A stretch of 21,148 nucleotides of DNA from CAYNEI01 sp964396185 (GTDB lineage: Archaea; Thermoplasmatota; SW-10-69-26). The stretch covers positions 1 to 21,148 of the forward strand of contig CAYNEI010000038.1 of NCBI GenBank assembly GCA_964396185.1, read 5' to 3'. A program made the position numbers and the translations under genes. Below are positions 7,559 to 14,424 of the stretch, piece by piece. The notes under the pieces are model-generated. The model had not been told where the DNA came from. It was given only the letters and a program-made list of their open reading frames with translations, and made no database searches. Positions within the stretch are counted from its first letter, which is position 1, and each line of letters begins with the position of its first letter.

Positions 7559-8950
7559 ATGCTCCGGCCCGTGCTCGTTACCCTGTTGCTCGCCGCCACG
7601 CTGGCGGGTTGCATCGGCGCAAGCCCGGCGCCGGTAGCACCCGGGAGCGAGCCCGCCGGCCTGCTGTTCTGCGATGGGAACGCGACGATCTCGCCATGCG
7701 AACACGCCCTCTCGGGACCGGGCGTGAACGAGTTCGATGTCGCCGTCAACCCCCTGAACCCGGCCAACGCGATCATCACCGCCAACGACTACGGCGCCCC
7801 GAACGAGCAAGGGCCAGGCCAGGGCGCTGTCCACGGCCTCTGGGGCTCGTACTGGGTCACCAGGGATGGTGGTGAGACGTGGACCAAGCACGTACTCGAG
7901 GGCATGGTCCCGGAAGCGACCAGCCCACTCTTCGGGAGCCGGTTCGTTGGCGACCTCGTCGTGGCGTTCGATGGCCGCGGGGAGGCCCACATCGCCGGGA
8001 TCGGGTACGCACCCGTCGGACCGTTCTACCACAACACCCTCTTCTACACGAGCTCGACCGATGGAGGGCAGAGCTTCGAGGAGCCAACACCGGTGGACTC
8101 CTACACGACGGAGTTCGCCTTCCACGACAAGCCGGCCCTCGCCGTCGACGCGGACGGCCGGATCCTGCTCGCCTGGCTCTTCCGGGACGGCGTCCCTCCC
8201 CGCAGCGCGACGGGGCCAGACCCAGGACATATGCGGTTGGCCATCAGCGAGGACGGCGGGGAGACGTGGTCGACCCGGGCGCTCAGCCACGGAGACAGCG
8301 GCATCAGCGCCTCCATCGCCATCGGCCCGGACGAGTCCGTCAACATCGCCTGGCGAGCCTACGACCCTCTCGGTGTCCGCTTCGTACGCTCCACGGACCA
8401 CGGTGCGACCTTCTCGGAGCCGGTGCTCGTACACGAGCTCTCCACCGGCAACATCACGCTCGACAACGCGAACTACCGGGCCTTCATCCTACCCACCCTG
8501 GTGGCCCTCCCGGACGGCACCCTGCTCCTGACGAGCGGGGATCGCACCGAGGAGGGGGACAGCGAGGTCTTCGTGGCGCGCTCGATCGATCAGGGGGCGA
8601 GCTGGAACCTCTCGCGCCTCCCGACCACGTCAGCGGGCCACCAGTTCCTGCCCACCATCGCCGCCTCGCCCGACGGGCTCGCCGTCGCCGCGTGGCTGGA
8701 CCAGCGTGAGGACGCGCGGAACGGATCCTACAGGCTCTACGCCGCCCTCTCGAGAGACGGTGGGATCAGCTGGGAGGAGACCGCGGTCTCCAGCGAGCCC
8801 GGGCCCCAGACCGGAGATGAATCGGCTTCGTTCATCGGGGACTACATCGGCGTGGACGTGGTGGACGACCGGATCTACTTCGCCTGGCCTGATCTCCGAG
8901 AGGACGGGCAGAGTCGCCTCTACGCTGCGAGCCTCGCCCCAGACCCCTGA
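7559..8950 (+). CDS. Asp-box (BNR) beta-propeller lipoprotein, sialidase-fold
   Basis: This 463-residue exported protein has a lipobox LAGC with the lipidation Cys at 18. It has six Asp-box motifs of the S-x-D-x-G-x-x-W/F type: TRDGGETW (101), SSTDGGQSF (165), SEDGGETW (230), STDHGATF (278), SIDQGASW (342) and SRDGGISW (398). Six blades fit a sialidase-like propeller. I see no convincing sialidase arginine triad, so enzymatic activity should not be assumed; such propellers also serve as binding modules. It probably sits on the outer face of the membrane. It is divergently transcribed from pepF. Confidence 0.85.
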   Translation: MLRPVLVTLLLAATLAGCIGASPAPVAPGSEPAGLLFCDGNATISPCEHALSGPGVNEFDVAVNPLNPANAIITANDYGAPNEQGPGQGAVHGLWGSYWVTRDGGETWTKHVLEGMVPEATSPLFGSRFVGDLVVAFDGRGEAHIAGIGYAPVGPFYHNTLFYTSSTDGGQSFEEPTPVDSYTTEFAFHDKPALAVDADGRILLAWLFRDGVPPRSATGPDPGHMRLAISEDGGETWSTRALSHGDSGISASIAIGPDESVNIAWRAYDPLGVRFVRSTDHGATFSEPVLVHELSTGNITLDNANYRAFILPTLVALPDGTLLLTSGDRTEEGDSEVFVARSIDQGASWNLSRLPTTSAGHQFLPTIAASPDGLAVAAWLDQREDARNGSYRLYAALSRDGGISWEETAVSSEPGPQTGDESASFIGDYIGVDVVDDRIYFAWPDLREDGQSRLYAASLAPDP

Positions 8951-9004
8951 TGCGGATAGCTAGCTTGACGTACCAGGCCGCAGTTGCCCTGCTCCGGTGA
9001 GCCT

Positions 9005-9205
9005 GTGTCGACCGCCCCCGACCAACCTGTGCACGATGGCATCCTCGGCGGCGTCATGGGCCTGCTGGCTGCCGCTGCCATCTGGCTGATGATCGGCGGC
9101 GAGCTCTTCTCCCACACAGGCGCATGGCTTGCCGTACTGGTGCTCGTGCTGGCCAGCGGGGCAGGGCTCGCGCTCAGCATGGGTCTGGATCGCGACGATG
9201 CGTGA
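9005..9205 (+). CDS. Small two-helix membrane protein, unknown
   Basis: The 66-residue protein has a short polar N-terminus (STAPDQPVHDG) and two hydrophobic helices, about residues 14-34 and 41-59, then an acidic tail DRDDA. I recognise no family. GTG 9005 is preceded at three bases by GGTGAG; TTG 8984 in the same frame would add seven residues. It begins 54 bp after the propeller lipoprotein stop and may share its transcript. It converges with psmA, with 3 bp between the stops. Confidence 0.6.
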   Translation: MSTAPDQPVHDGILGGVMGLLAAAAIWLMIGGELFSHTGAWLAVLVLVLASGAGLALSMGLDRDDA

Positions 9206-9208
9206 GGC

Positions 9209-9904
9209 TCACTCGGGGCTGAACTCCCGGATCTCCTCAGGCGTGAGGCGCCGGAAGCCGTCCTCGGTGATGACTGCGCCCTCGACCTCGGACTCGCTGT
9301 CCTGCTCCTCGCTGGCCATGGCGGTGTAGCCGACCTGGAGGGCTTCGTCGAGGGTCTCGTTCGGGCTGTACTCCTGCTCCAGGCGGTCCATGACCTCTTG
9401 GCGCCGGTTGCCCAGGGCACCGGCCTTGTAGCCGATGAAGGCACCGGATGGATCGGTCTCGTAGAGCTTGGCCCCGTCGTTGAGGCCACCGATGAGCATG
9501 CTGACCCCGAAGGGGCGGGCGCCGCCGGACTGGGTGTAGCCGTGGATGCGCGTGGAGAGCTGGCGAGCGAGCGCGTTGATCTCCATGGGCTCGTCGAAGC
9601 GCATGCGGTTGCCGGTGGTCAGGTGGCGAGCCATGTCGACCAGCACCCGCGCGTCGGCCACCAGCCCGCACGAGGCGGTGCCGATGTGGTCGTCGATCTT
9701 GAAGATCTTCTCGACGCTGTCCGGGATGGCCAGGCGGCTGGCTTTGCGGCGGGCCGAGAGGAAGCCGAGCCCATCCTCGGCGGTGACGCCGACGACGGTG
9801 CTCCCGCGCTTGACCACCTCGCGCGCGTACTCCACCTGGTAGATGCGTCCGTTGGGCGAGAAGACCGTGGTCGCCCTGTCGTACAGGTGCTGGGGTTGCT
9901 GCAC
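9209..9904 (-). CDS. psmA: Proteasome alpha subunit
   Basis: The 231-residue protein carries the proteasome alpha-type N-terminal signature YDRATTVFSPNGRIYQVEYA at residues 8-27. This gates the entry pore of the 20S core. Further conserved elements are SCGLVADARVLV, GVSMLIGG and the SGAFIGYKAGALG region. The C-terminus is acidic and enriched in Glu. It assembles as heptameric outer rings around the beta subunits in the cytoplasm. No psmB or ATPase gene is in the window. The frame is open to 10003, but GTG 9904 gives the conserved N-terminus and lies 27 bp from a TATA-like box, so the leaderless start is well supported. Confidence 0.97.
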   Translation of the reverse strand: MQQPQHLYDRATTVFSPNGRIYQVEYAREVVKRGSTVVGVTAEDGLGFLSARRKASRLAIPDSVEKIFKIDDHIGTASCGLVADARVLVDMARHLTTGNRMRFDEPMEINALARQLSTRIHGYTQSGGARPFGVSMLIGGLNDGAKLYETDPSGAFIGYKAGALGNRRQEVMDRLEQEYSPNETLDEALQVGYTAMASEEQDSESEVEGAVITEDGFRRLTPEEIREFSPE

Positions 9905-9927
9905 GCGAGGCCGTAGGTCTGCCCCCG

Positions 9928-9934
9928 TAATAAG
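9928..9934 (-). promoter_or_regulatory. TATA-like box of psmA
   Basis: The minus strand reads CGCTTATTACGG, centred about 27 bp before GTG 9904. Confidence 0.6.
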
Positions 9935-9975
9935 CGTAGGGTTGGGGCTACGGCGCGGGTGCCCAGACCACACGT

Positions 9976-9983
9976 ACTTTTCT
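9976..9983 (+). promoter_or_regulatory. TATA-like box of the hepT-mntA operon
   Basis: GTACTTTTCTTG is centred about 26 bp before GTG 10005, so hepT mRNA is probably leaderless. It is about 48 bp from the divergent psmA box. Confidence 0.5.
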
Positions 9984-10004
9984 TGATGGGGGTGTTGTTC
10001 CACC

Positions 10005-10412
10005 GTGGACGCCCATCGGCTTGCGCGTTACCAGGATAAGCTCGATCATGCGAGCGAAGCCCTGGATCATTTCCAGCGCTGGGCGGAGGATGCGCGAACG
10101 AGCTTGCGCGATCGCAAGGCGGCATACAAGGTCCTCCAGGAGGCCGGTGAAGCCATGATGGATATCACCGCGATGGCTATCAAGGATCTGGGCCGACCTC
10201 CGAAGGACGACTACACGAACATCGACCTCGCTGAGCGGGAAGGGCTGTTCAGCAGCCGTGCCGCCGGTGGACTCCGTGAGCTCAACGGGTTGCGTAACCG
10301 TCTCGTCCACGAGTACGATGCTCTAGATGATGAGATCGCACTTTCCTCAGGGATCCGGCTCGTCCCCGAGATCACGCAAGCGATGGAGGAGGTGCGCGCC
10401 TGGCTCTCATAG
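10005..10412 (+). CDS. hepT: HepT-like ribonuclease toxin
   Basis: The 135-residue all-helical protein belongs to the HEPN/HepT (DUF86) family. It contains the R-x4-6-H-x-Y signature as R97, H102 and Y104 in RNRLVHEY, so the RNase site and the tyrosine that the partner AMPylates are intact. In characterised systems HepT dimers cleave RNA unless MntA adds AMP to this tyrosine. The gene starts at GTG 10005 and overlaps the next gene by 13 bp. Toxin precedes antitoxin, and the two lie directly upstream of a convergent secreted-protein gene. Nothing suggests decay. Confidence 0.88.
   Translation: MDAHRLARYQDKLDHASEALDHFQRWAEDARTSLRDRKAAYKVLQEAGEAMMDITAMAIKDLGRPPKDDYTNIDLAEREGLFSSRAAGGLRELNGLRNRLVHEYDALDDEIALSSGIRLVPEITQAMEEVRAWLS
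10385..10394 (+). promoter_or_regulatory. Strong Shine-Dalgarno for mntA inside hepT
   Basis: GGAGGAGGTG contains GGAGGTG, complementary to the conserved 16S rRNA 3' end (CACCTCC). It ends five bases before CTG 10400, and no canonical start codon is in range in the mntA frame. It decides the start of mntA. Confidence 0.65.
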
Positions 10413-10804
10413 CCGACCTGCAGGCTCGGTTCCGGCCACTTCAGGGAGACGTCCTGGGGGTCCTCTTATGGGGGAGTCAGGTCACCGGTGAGGCGACTGA
10501 CCGCTCGGACATCGATGTGTGCATCGTTGCAGGCCCCGACATAGACGCGGAGGACGCCCTGGCAGCCGCCCACCGGCGGGCCGACCTGGCGGGCATCGGC
10601 AAGCCGGTCGATCTGCGTGTCTTCGAGGAGCTCCCCCTCTACCTCCAGGGGGCCATCCTCTCACACCACGCGGTCGTGCTCGCCGAGGACGAACCGGCCC
10701 TCTACGAGTATCTTCGCTTCCCTCGCAAGCTCTGGGCTGACCAAGCCCACCGGCAGACCCTGACCGCTGAGGAGGCCCGCCGAATGATCCGTTCCGAGGG
10801 GTGA
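10400..10804 (+). CDS. mntA: MntA-like nucleotidyltransferase antitoxin
   Basis: The 134-residue protein has the minimal nucleotidyltransferase motif GSx10DxD: G25, S26, D37 and D39 in LLWGSQ...DRSDIDVCI. D71 (KPVDLRV) is the likely third metal ligand. All catalytic residues are present, so it should be an active AMP transferase that neutralises HepT. The motif lies upstream of the first ordinary start (GTG 10517), which would delete the catalytic loop. No ATG, GTG or TTG exists in frame before it. CTG 10400 stands five bases after GGAGGAGGTG (10385-10394), a near-perfect Shine-Dalgarno inside the hepT end, so I chose it. Translation is probably coupled to hepT. Confidence 0.85.
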   Translation: MALIADLQARFRPLQGDVLGVLLWGSQVTGEATDRSDIDVCIVAGPDIDAEDALAAAHRRADLAGIGKPVDLRVFEELPLYLQGAILSHHAVVLAEDEPALYEYLRFPRKLWADQAHRQTLTAEEARRMIRSEG

Positions 10805-10817
10805 GCGACCACCCGGC

Positions 10818-12197
10818 TCACGGCGCGTACGCGTACTCCACCTGGGTCGCGAAGACCGTGTCGTGCACGGAAGCGTGCAGGCTATCCTGGGCGTTGACGG
10901 GCCGGACCCACGAGATCCACTCGTGGGGGATCGTGATCCGGATCTCGTCCCCCATGCCCTCCTCGCCGCACGGGACGAAGCCCGAGCCAGGGTGCTCGTA
11001 GGCCAGGGTCCACTTCGGCGCCCCGAGGGCGTACGTGTCCCAGTCCAGATCGATCGCGAACGTGGTGACACGTTCGGTGACCGGGATGGGGACGGGCGGT
11101 CCCCGGCAGACGGCCGCGGATGGGGTCCGGGCGTCCAGGTCATGGTTGGCGGTCCAGCGGAACCGATCCACCGTCGTCTCACCGTGGACGGCCACCAGGT
11201 GGACCTCGTAGGGGATCGGCTCGTCGCCACCAACGTTCACCCTGAGCTCGAGATGGCCTGGGGGCACATGCAGGGCGGTGGCCAGCTCCTGTCCTTGGCC
11301 CAACGGTGCACTGTCGTGCCCGGCGATAACGCTCCCGTTGTGGAGGACCTCCAGGGCTAGGCTGCCGGTGACCTTGCGGGTGTCGGCCTGCTCCCCGCTT
11401 GAGACGTCGTGGACGAGGGGGGTGTGGAAGCCGTGCACCCAGGCGAACAGCATGGGTGCGGCCTCGGTCAACTGGTACTCGAGGCTGGCGCCCTGGCCGG
11501 GGTTGGGCGGGAACGCGTGCGTCGTGTACGCGTCATCGCGGAACCACATCTTCATGCCGGCCGTGTCGTACACTGAGGGCGCGGTCCCCGCCGGATCCTC
11601 GGCAAGCAACGTCGGGACGCCACGGGCGGGCACGGGCTCAGGGAGCTCGAGCCAGGAGGCACCGCCTGCCTGGAACTCCAGGTTCGCGTAGCTTGAGGTT
11701 GTCAGCACTCGGAAGCCCAGGATGTGGGTCGTGCCGGAGAGGCTGCCGGGCTCGGTGATTTCCCCTTCGTAGATGTTCGGGGCGCTGGCCTCCACAGGGG
11801 TGGATCCCCAGAGCTCGTTGTCCGATGCAACCACGAAGGAGACCTCGACCGGCGTGGGTGAAAGCACGTCGAGGGCCACGTGGAAGCGCAGAGGGGCATC
11901 CGGGCCCCAGCTCACGGGACCATCCAGGATGGTGGCCGGGGAGAACCAGAGGGTCTTGAACCCGGCGCAGATGTCGCTCTGCCGAGGGATGGCCGTGGGC
12001 ATCCCACAGGTCCTCGAGACGTGCTCTACCTGGAGCTCAGGATCGTTGGGGTCCACAGACCAATAGAGGTAGTCTTCGTCGCTGGCCAACAGGTAGAAAC
12101 GCTCGTGGCTTACCCCGCCGGCCCCCACGCTGGCGAGCATCGCGGGAAAGACGAGCAAGCCGACGACGGTCAGGGCCAGGATGGGCTGTGTTCGCAT
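10818..12197 (-). CDS. Secreted protein of unknown family
   Basis: The 459-residue protein has a signal peptide (MRTQPILALTVVGLLVFPAM, cleavage near residue 26) and no further obvious membrane helix, so it is probably released or held by partners. The mature part is predicted beta-rich, with scattered Cys (CGMPTAIPRQSDIC; single Cys near VCRGPP and VPCGEE) that could form two disulfides. I recognise no catalytic motif and no family. ATG 12197 is preceded by GGGAGG at eight bases and by a TATAAA element 42 bp away, so this gene has a short leader. It is divergent from the PrcB-like lipoprotein gene. Confidence 0.8.
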   Translation of the reverse strand: MRTQPILALTVVGLLVFPAMLASVGAGGVSHERFYLLASDEDYLYWSVDPNDPELQVEHVSRTCGMPTAIPRQSDICAGFKTLWFSPATILDGPVSWGPDAPLRFHVALDVLSPTPVEVSFVVASDNELWGSTPVEASAPNIYEGEITEPGSLSGTTHILGFRVLTTSSYANLEFQAGGASWLELPEPVPARGVPTLLAEDPAGTAPSVYDTAGMKMWFRDDAYTTHAFPPNPGQGASLEYQLTEAAPMLFAWVHGFHTPLVHDVSSGEQADTRKVTGSLALEVLHNGSVIAGHDSAPLGQGQELATALHVPPGHLELRVNVGGDEPIPYEVHLVAVHGETTVDRFRWTANHDLDARTPSAAVCRGPPVPIPVTERVTTFAIDLDWDTYALGAPKWTLAYEHPGSGFVPCGEEGMGDEIRITIPHEWISWVRPVNAQDSLHASVHDTVFATQVEYAYAP

Positions 12198-12236
12198 GCG
12201 GTATGCCTCCCTGCCTTGTCACGACGTCGCGTGGCC

Positions 12237-12242
12237 TATAAA
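12237..12242 (-). promoter_or_regulatory. TATA box of the secreted-protein gene
   Basis: The minus strand reads CGTTTATAGGCC, 42 bp before ATG 12197. Initiation near 12212 leaves room for the GGGAGG Shine-Dalgarno. Confidence 0.65.
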
Positions 12243-12279
12243 CGGGTTTCTCCGTCCCCACGGGGTTCAGCCCCGCCCG

Positions 12280-12297
12280 GTTCGGCGCAGACCGAAC
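12280..12297. promoter_or_regulatory. Palindrome in a divergent promoter region, putative operator
   Basis: GTTCGG-N6-CCGAAC is a perfect inverted repeat with 6-bp arms between the divergent genes starting at 12197 and 12334. It lies just upstream of the expected TATA position for the plus-strand gene. The half-site CCGAAC recurs in the repeats at 14252-14289. Confidence 0.4.
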
Positions 12298-12333
12298 ACG
12301 GCCGAAACATCCATCCCACACCGCTCCCCATCC

Positions 12334-13272
12334 ATGTTCATGCGCTCCGCTTCGCTGCTCGTTACCGCCTCCCTGCTCGCTGTGGGCCTGGCCGGCTGCG
12401 CCACCCCTGGCCTGGATGACGACCTCCAAGCTGGCACCATCCCGTTCGCGAGCTTGGAGCAGGGGAGCGAGTCGGGCATCGAGGAGCGCCGCGAGGTCGT
12501 GGTGCGCGATGCCCAGGCCTGGCAGCAGCTCTGGGACGAGCACACCGAGATGCAGCTCGATCCACCCGAGGCCCCTTCGGTGGATTTCGATGAGCGCATG
12601 GTCGTGGCGGTGTTCAAGGGGCAGAGCGCCAACGGTTGCCACGGGGCCGAGATCTCCCAGGTCTCCGGCAACGAGACACAGCAAGCCATGGTGGTCCACG
12701 GTGCGTATTTCGAGCAGGTGGACACCTTCTGCACGGAAGCCATCACCCACCCGTACCACATGGCCACCGTGCCCCATTGGGGAGGTGAGGTCATCTTCGA
12801 TATGATCCAGGAGCAGCGCGGCAACGCCAGCGACGACGGCGATGGGGCCGACGACGACCCTGACAACGGGGCTGGCGAGGTCCCGTTCGAAACCATCGAG
12901 CAAGGCCAGAGCTCCGGCATCCAGGAGCGCAGCGAGCACGTGGTCCGCAGCCAGGACGCCTGGGAGGCCCTCTGGGCCAACCACTCGGCCGACGATGGCA
13001 ACGAGGACGAGCCCCCGGAGGTCGACTTTAGCCAGCGCATGGTCGTGGCCGTGTTCAAGGGGCAGAGCTCCAACGCCTGCCATGGGGCCGAGGTCACCAA
13101 CGTGACCGCCTCCGAGGGGGGCGACGAGCTCGTCGTGGCCGGCGAGTACTACGAGATCACGGATGCCTACTGCGCTGAGGTCCTGACCTACCCCTTCCAC
13201 ATCGTGGCTGTCGACCAGACCGACGGCGAGGTCACTTTCGAGATGCAGGAGACCGAGCGCAGCTCGGAGTAG
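12334..13272 (+). CDS. Lipoprotein with two PrcB_C-like domains
   Basis: The 312-residue protein has a signal peptide with lipobox LAGC. Two tandem copies of a domain of about 105 residues follow, joined by an Asp/Gly-rich linker (SDDGDGADDDPDNG). Each copy has W-x2-LW, VDF-x4-MVVAVFKGQS, a Cys-His-Gly-Ala-Glu motif and YPFHIVAV/HPYHMATV, which matches the PrcB C-terminal domain (PF14343), known from the Treponema dentilisin complex PrcB subunit. The role is probably extracytoplasmic; a protease partner is not encoded next to it. Two Cys per domain could form a disulfide. ATG 12340 is an alternative start. The open frame extends to 12181, but the signal peptide fixes the start. Confidence 0.85.
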   Translation: MFMRSASLLVTASLLAVGLAGCATPGLDDDLQAGTIPFASLEQGSESGIEERREVVVRDAQAWQQLWDEHTEMQLDPPEAPSVDFDERMVVAVFKGQSANGCHGAEISQVSGNETQQAMVVHGAYFEQVDTFCTEAITHPYHMATVPHWGGEVIFDMIQEQRGNASDDGDGADDDPDNGAGEVPFETIEQGQSSGIQERSEHVVRSQDAWEALWANHSADDGNEDEPPEVDFSQRMVVAVFKGQSSNACHGAEVTNVTASEGGDELVVAGEYYEITDAYCAEVLTYPFHIVAVDQTDGEVTFEMQETERSSE

Positions 13273-13309
13273 ACAAAAAGCCCATGAGCGGGCAGCCCAT
13301 GGTCCGCCG

Positions 13310-13666
13310 ATGGTCACGCAGAAGGAGCTCAACACGTACGCTGAAGCGGTCGAGGCCTTCTGCGAGGAGCGGGACTGGACCCCGTTCCACACGCCCAAGG
13401 AGCTGGCCATCGGGCTGGTCACCGAGTCCAGCGAGCTCCTCGAACTCTTCCGCTTCCTCTCGGAGACCGACGCCGAGCAGGCCCTCGAAGAGCCTGAATT
13501 CAGGGAGCGCGTCGGCGAAGAGCTGGGCGACGTCCTCTTCTTCCTGGTCCGGTTCAGCCAGCTCTACGGGTTCGACCCCATCGAGCAAGGCCACGAGAAG
13601 CTGGCCAAAAGCGAGGAGAAGTACCCGGCTGAGGCGTTCCGGGGCGACAACCGCAAGGTGCTCTGA
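13310..13666 (+). CDS. MazG-like nucleotide pyrophosphohydrolase
   Basis: The 118-residue all-helical protein carries the MazG-superfamily metal site: E39-x2-E42 (TESSELLELF) and E71-x2-D74 (EELGDVLFFLVRF). It is the length of single-domain RS21-C6/MazG-like enzymes, which hydrolyse NTPs or dNTPs such as dCTP to the monophosphate and pyrophosphate and clean the nucleotide pool. The exact substrate cannot be told from sequence. The start is 37 bp after the PrcB-like gene stop. An A-rich element (ACAAAAAG, about 13273-13280) may be its promoter. Confidence 0.88.
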   Translation: MVTQKELNTYAEAVEAFCEERDWTPFHTPKELAIGLVTESSELLELFRFLSETDAEQALEEPEFRERVGEELGDVLFFLVRFSQLYGFDPIEQGHEKLAKSEEKYPAEAFRGDNRKVL

Positions 13667-13706
13667 TCCCGCTGGGCCTTTGTGGTGAACCGTTGTTCTC
13701 CAAGGG

Positions 13707-13955
13707 ATGCATGGGCCACGCGAGGTCTTGAACGAGCTCAAGTGGCGCTTCGATGCCCTCGAGGAGGCCGTCCTCCACTACGAGCACCGAGGGGCACCCG
13801 ACGACGAGGCCACCGCCTATGGTAGGGACATCTTGGAGCTCGGCCGGTCGTTCATCACGCTCGCCCGGCCTGATGGGACCGTCCAGTTGCCGTACCACCG
13901 GGTCTTCCGCATCGATCGCGACGGTGAGGAGATCTGGAACCGAGCCGATCTCTGA
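13707..13955 (+). CDS. DUF504 (MJ1316 RNA cyclic group end recognition) protein
   Basis: The 82-residue protein matches the DUF504/UPF0248 family: PREVLNELKW at the N-terminus, YEHRGAPDDEATAYGRDI in the middle, and LPYHRVFRI with GEEIWNR at the C-terminus. The family is widespread in archaea and is linked by the MJ1316 domain name to recognition of cyclic-phosphate RNA ends; its reaction, if any, is not defined. It begins 40 bp after the MazG-like gene and converges with the PspC gene across a short hairpin. Confidence 0.88.
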   Translation: MHGPREVLNELKWRFDALEEAVLHYEHRGAPDDEATAYGRDILELGRSFITLARPDGTVQLPYHRVFRIDRDGEEIWNRADL

Positions 13956-13968
13956 TGGCGGACGCTCT

Positions 13969-13983
13969 TCTCGTGCAACGAGA
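13969..13983. terminator. Short hairpin between convergent genes
   Basis: TCTCGT-GCA-ACGAGA is a perfect 6-bp stem with a 3-base loop, in the 30 bp between the stops of the DUF504 and PspC genes. It could end transcription from both sides. There is no clear T run. Confidence 0.4.
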
Positions 13984-13985
13984 GG

Positions 13986-14189
13986 CTACTGTTCGGGTGC
14001 AAGCAGCCAGAGGAGCAAGTAGACCACGGCGCCAAGAGCGAACGTGGCCACCGTGACGCCCACCCAGACCACGCGCACGAGCAGCGGGTCTAGATCCAGG
14101 TAGTCCGCAAGCCCGCCGCAGACACCGCCGAGCACGCGATCGCTCTTGGAGCGGTGGTACCTATGATCGTCGTGGGCGAGCTCGTCCAT
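13986..14189 (-). CDS. PspC-domain membrane protein
   Basis: The 67-residue protein carries the PspC domain: RSKSDRVLGGVCGGLADYLDLDPLLVRVVW, then a membrane helix (about 42-64) ending LLLWLLAPEQ. In bacteria PspC senses membrane stress, while stand-alone archaeal and bacterial copies are of unclear role. ATG 14189 gives the usual short N-terminus, and a weak TATA-like TTCCTTAC lies 28 bp upstream. The frame is open to a TTG at 14321, and a much better TATA lies at 14340-14347. That longer form would have an unusual N-terminus with a repeated VRQHL. Confidence 0.85.
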   Translation of the reverse strand: MDELAHDDHRYHRSKSDRVLGGVCGGLADYLDLDPLLVRVVWVGVTVATFALGAVVYLLLWLLAPEQ

Positions 14190-14251
14190 GGAGCAAGGAT
14201 GGAGCGCCACCTGTAAGGAAGTTGGGTTTGCGAGCAACGCAGAAGGGAAGA

Positions 14252-14289
14252 CGAGGTGTTGCCGAACCAGGTCGAGGTGTTGCCGAACC
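14252..14289. repeat. 21-bp direct repeat upstream of the PspC gene
   Basis: CGAGGTGTTGCCGAACC occurs at 14252-14268 and again at 14273-14289, spaced 21 bp (two helical turns). The second copy is followed by a further GAACC. The repeat may be a pair of operator sites, or codons for a duplicated VRQHL if the PspC frame starts at 14321. Confidence 0.7.
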
Positions 14290-14339
14290 GAACCGGGTTG
14301 AGGGGTATGCGTTGCCCGCAACCACCGGTCCGTGGGGGG

Positions 14340-14347
14340 TATAAAAA
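14340..14347 (-). promoter_or_regulatory. Strong TATA-like element upstream of the PspC gene
   Basis: The minus strand reads ACGTTTTTATACCCC, close to the ACGTTTATAGG-like box of the gene at 12197. It predicts initiation near 14316, ahead of the 21-bp repeats and 127 bp before ATG 14189. Read on the plus strand (GGTATAAAAACG) it would face the sfsA 3' end, where I see no gene. Confidence 0.45.
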
Positions 14348-14424
14348 CGTTTGTCGTGACCGGGGCTTCGCGTTCTTATCACCCCTGCACAACCCGAGCC
14401 ACGCAACGGCCCACCCCGCGGGAG

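Noticed and set aside
7559..8950. Active sialidase
   Set aside because: Six Asp boxes support the fold, but I could not identify the arginine triad or the Tyr/Glu nucleophile pair with confidence.
12037..13422. A 461-residue minus-strand open frame
   Set aside because: It is antisense to the PrcB-like lipoprotein, whose signal peptide and duplicated domain fix the coding strand.
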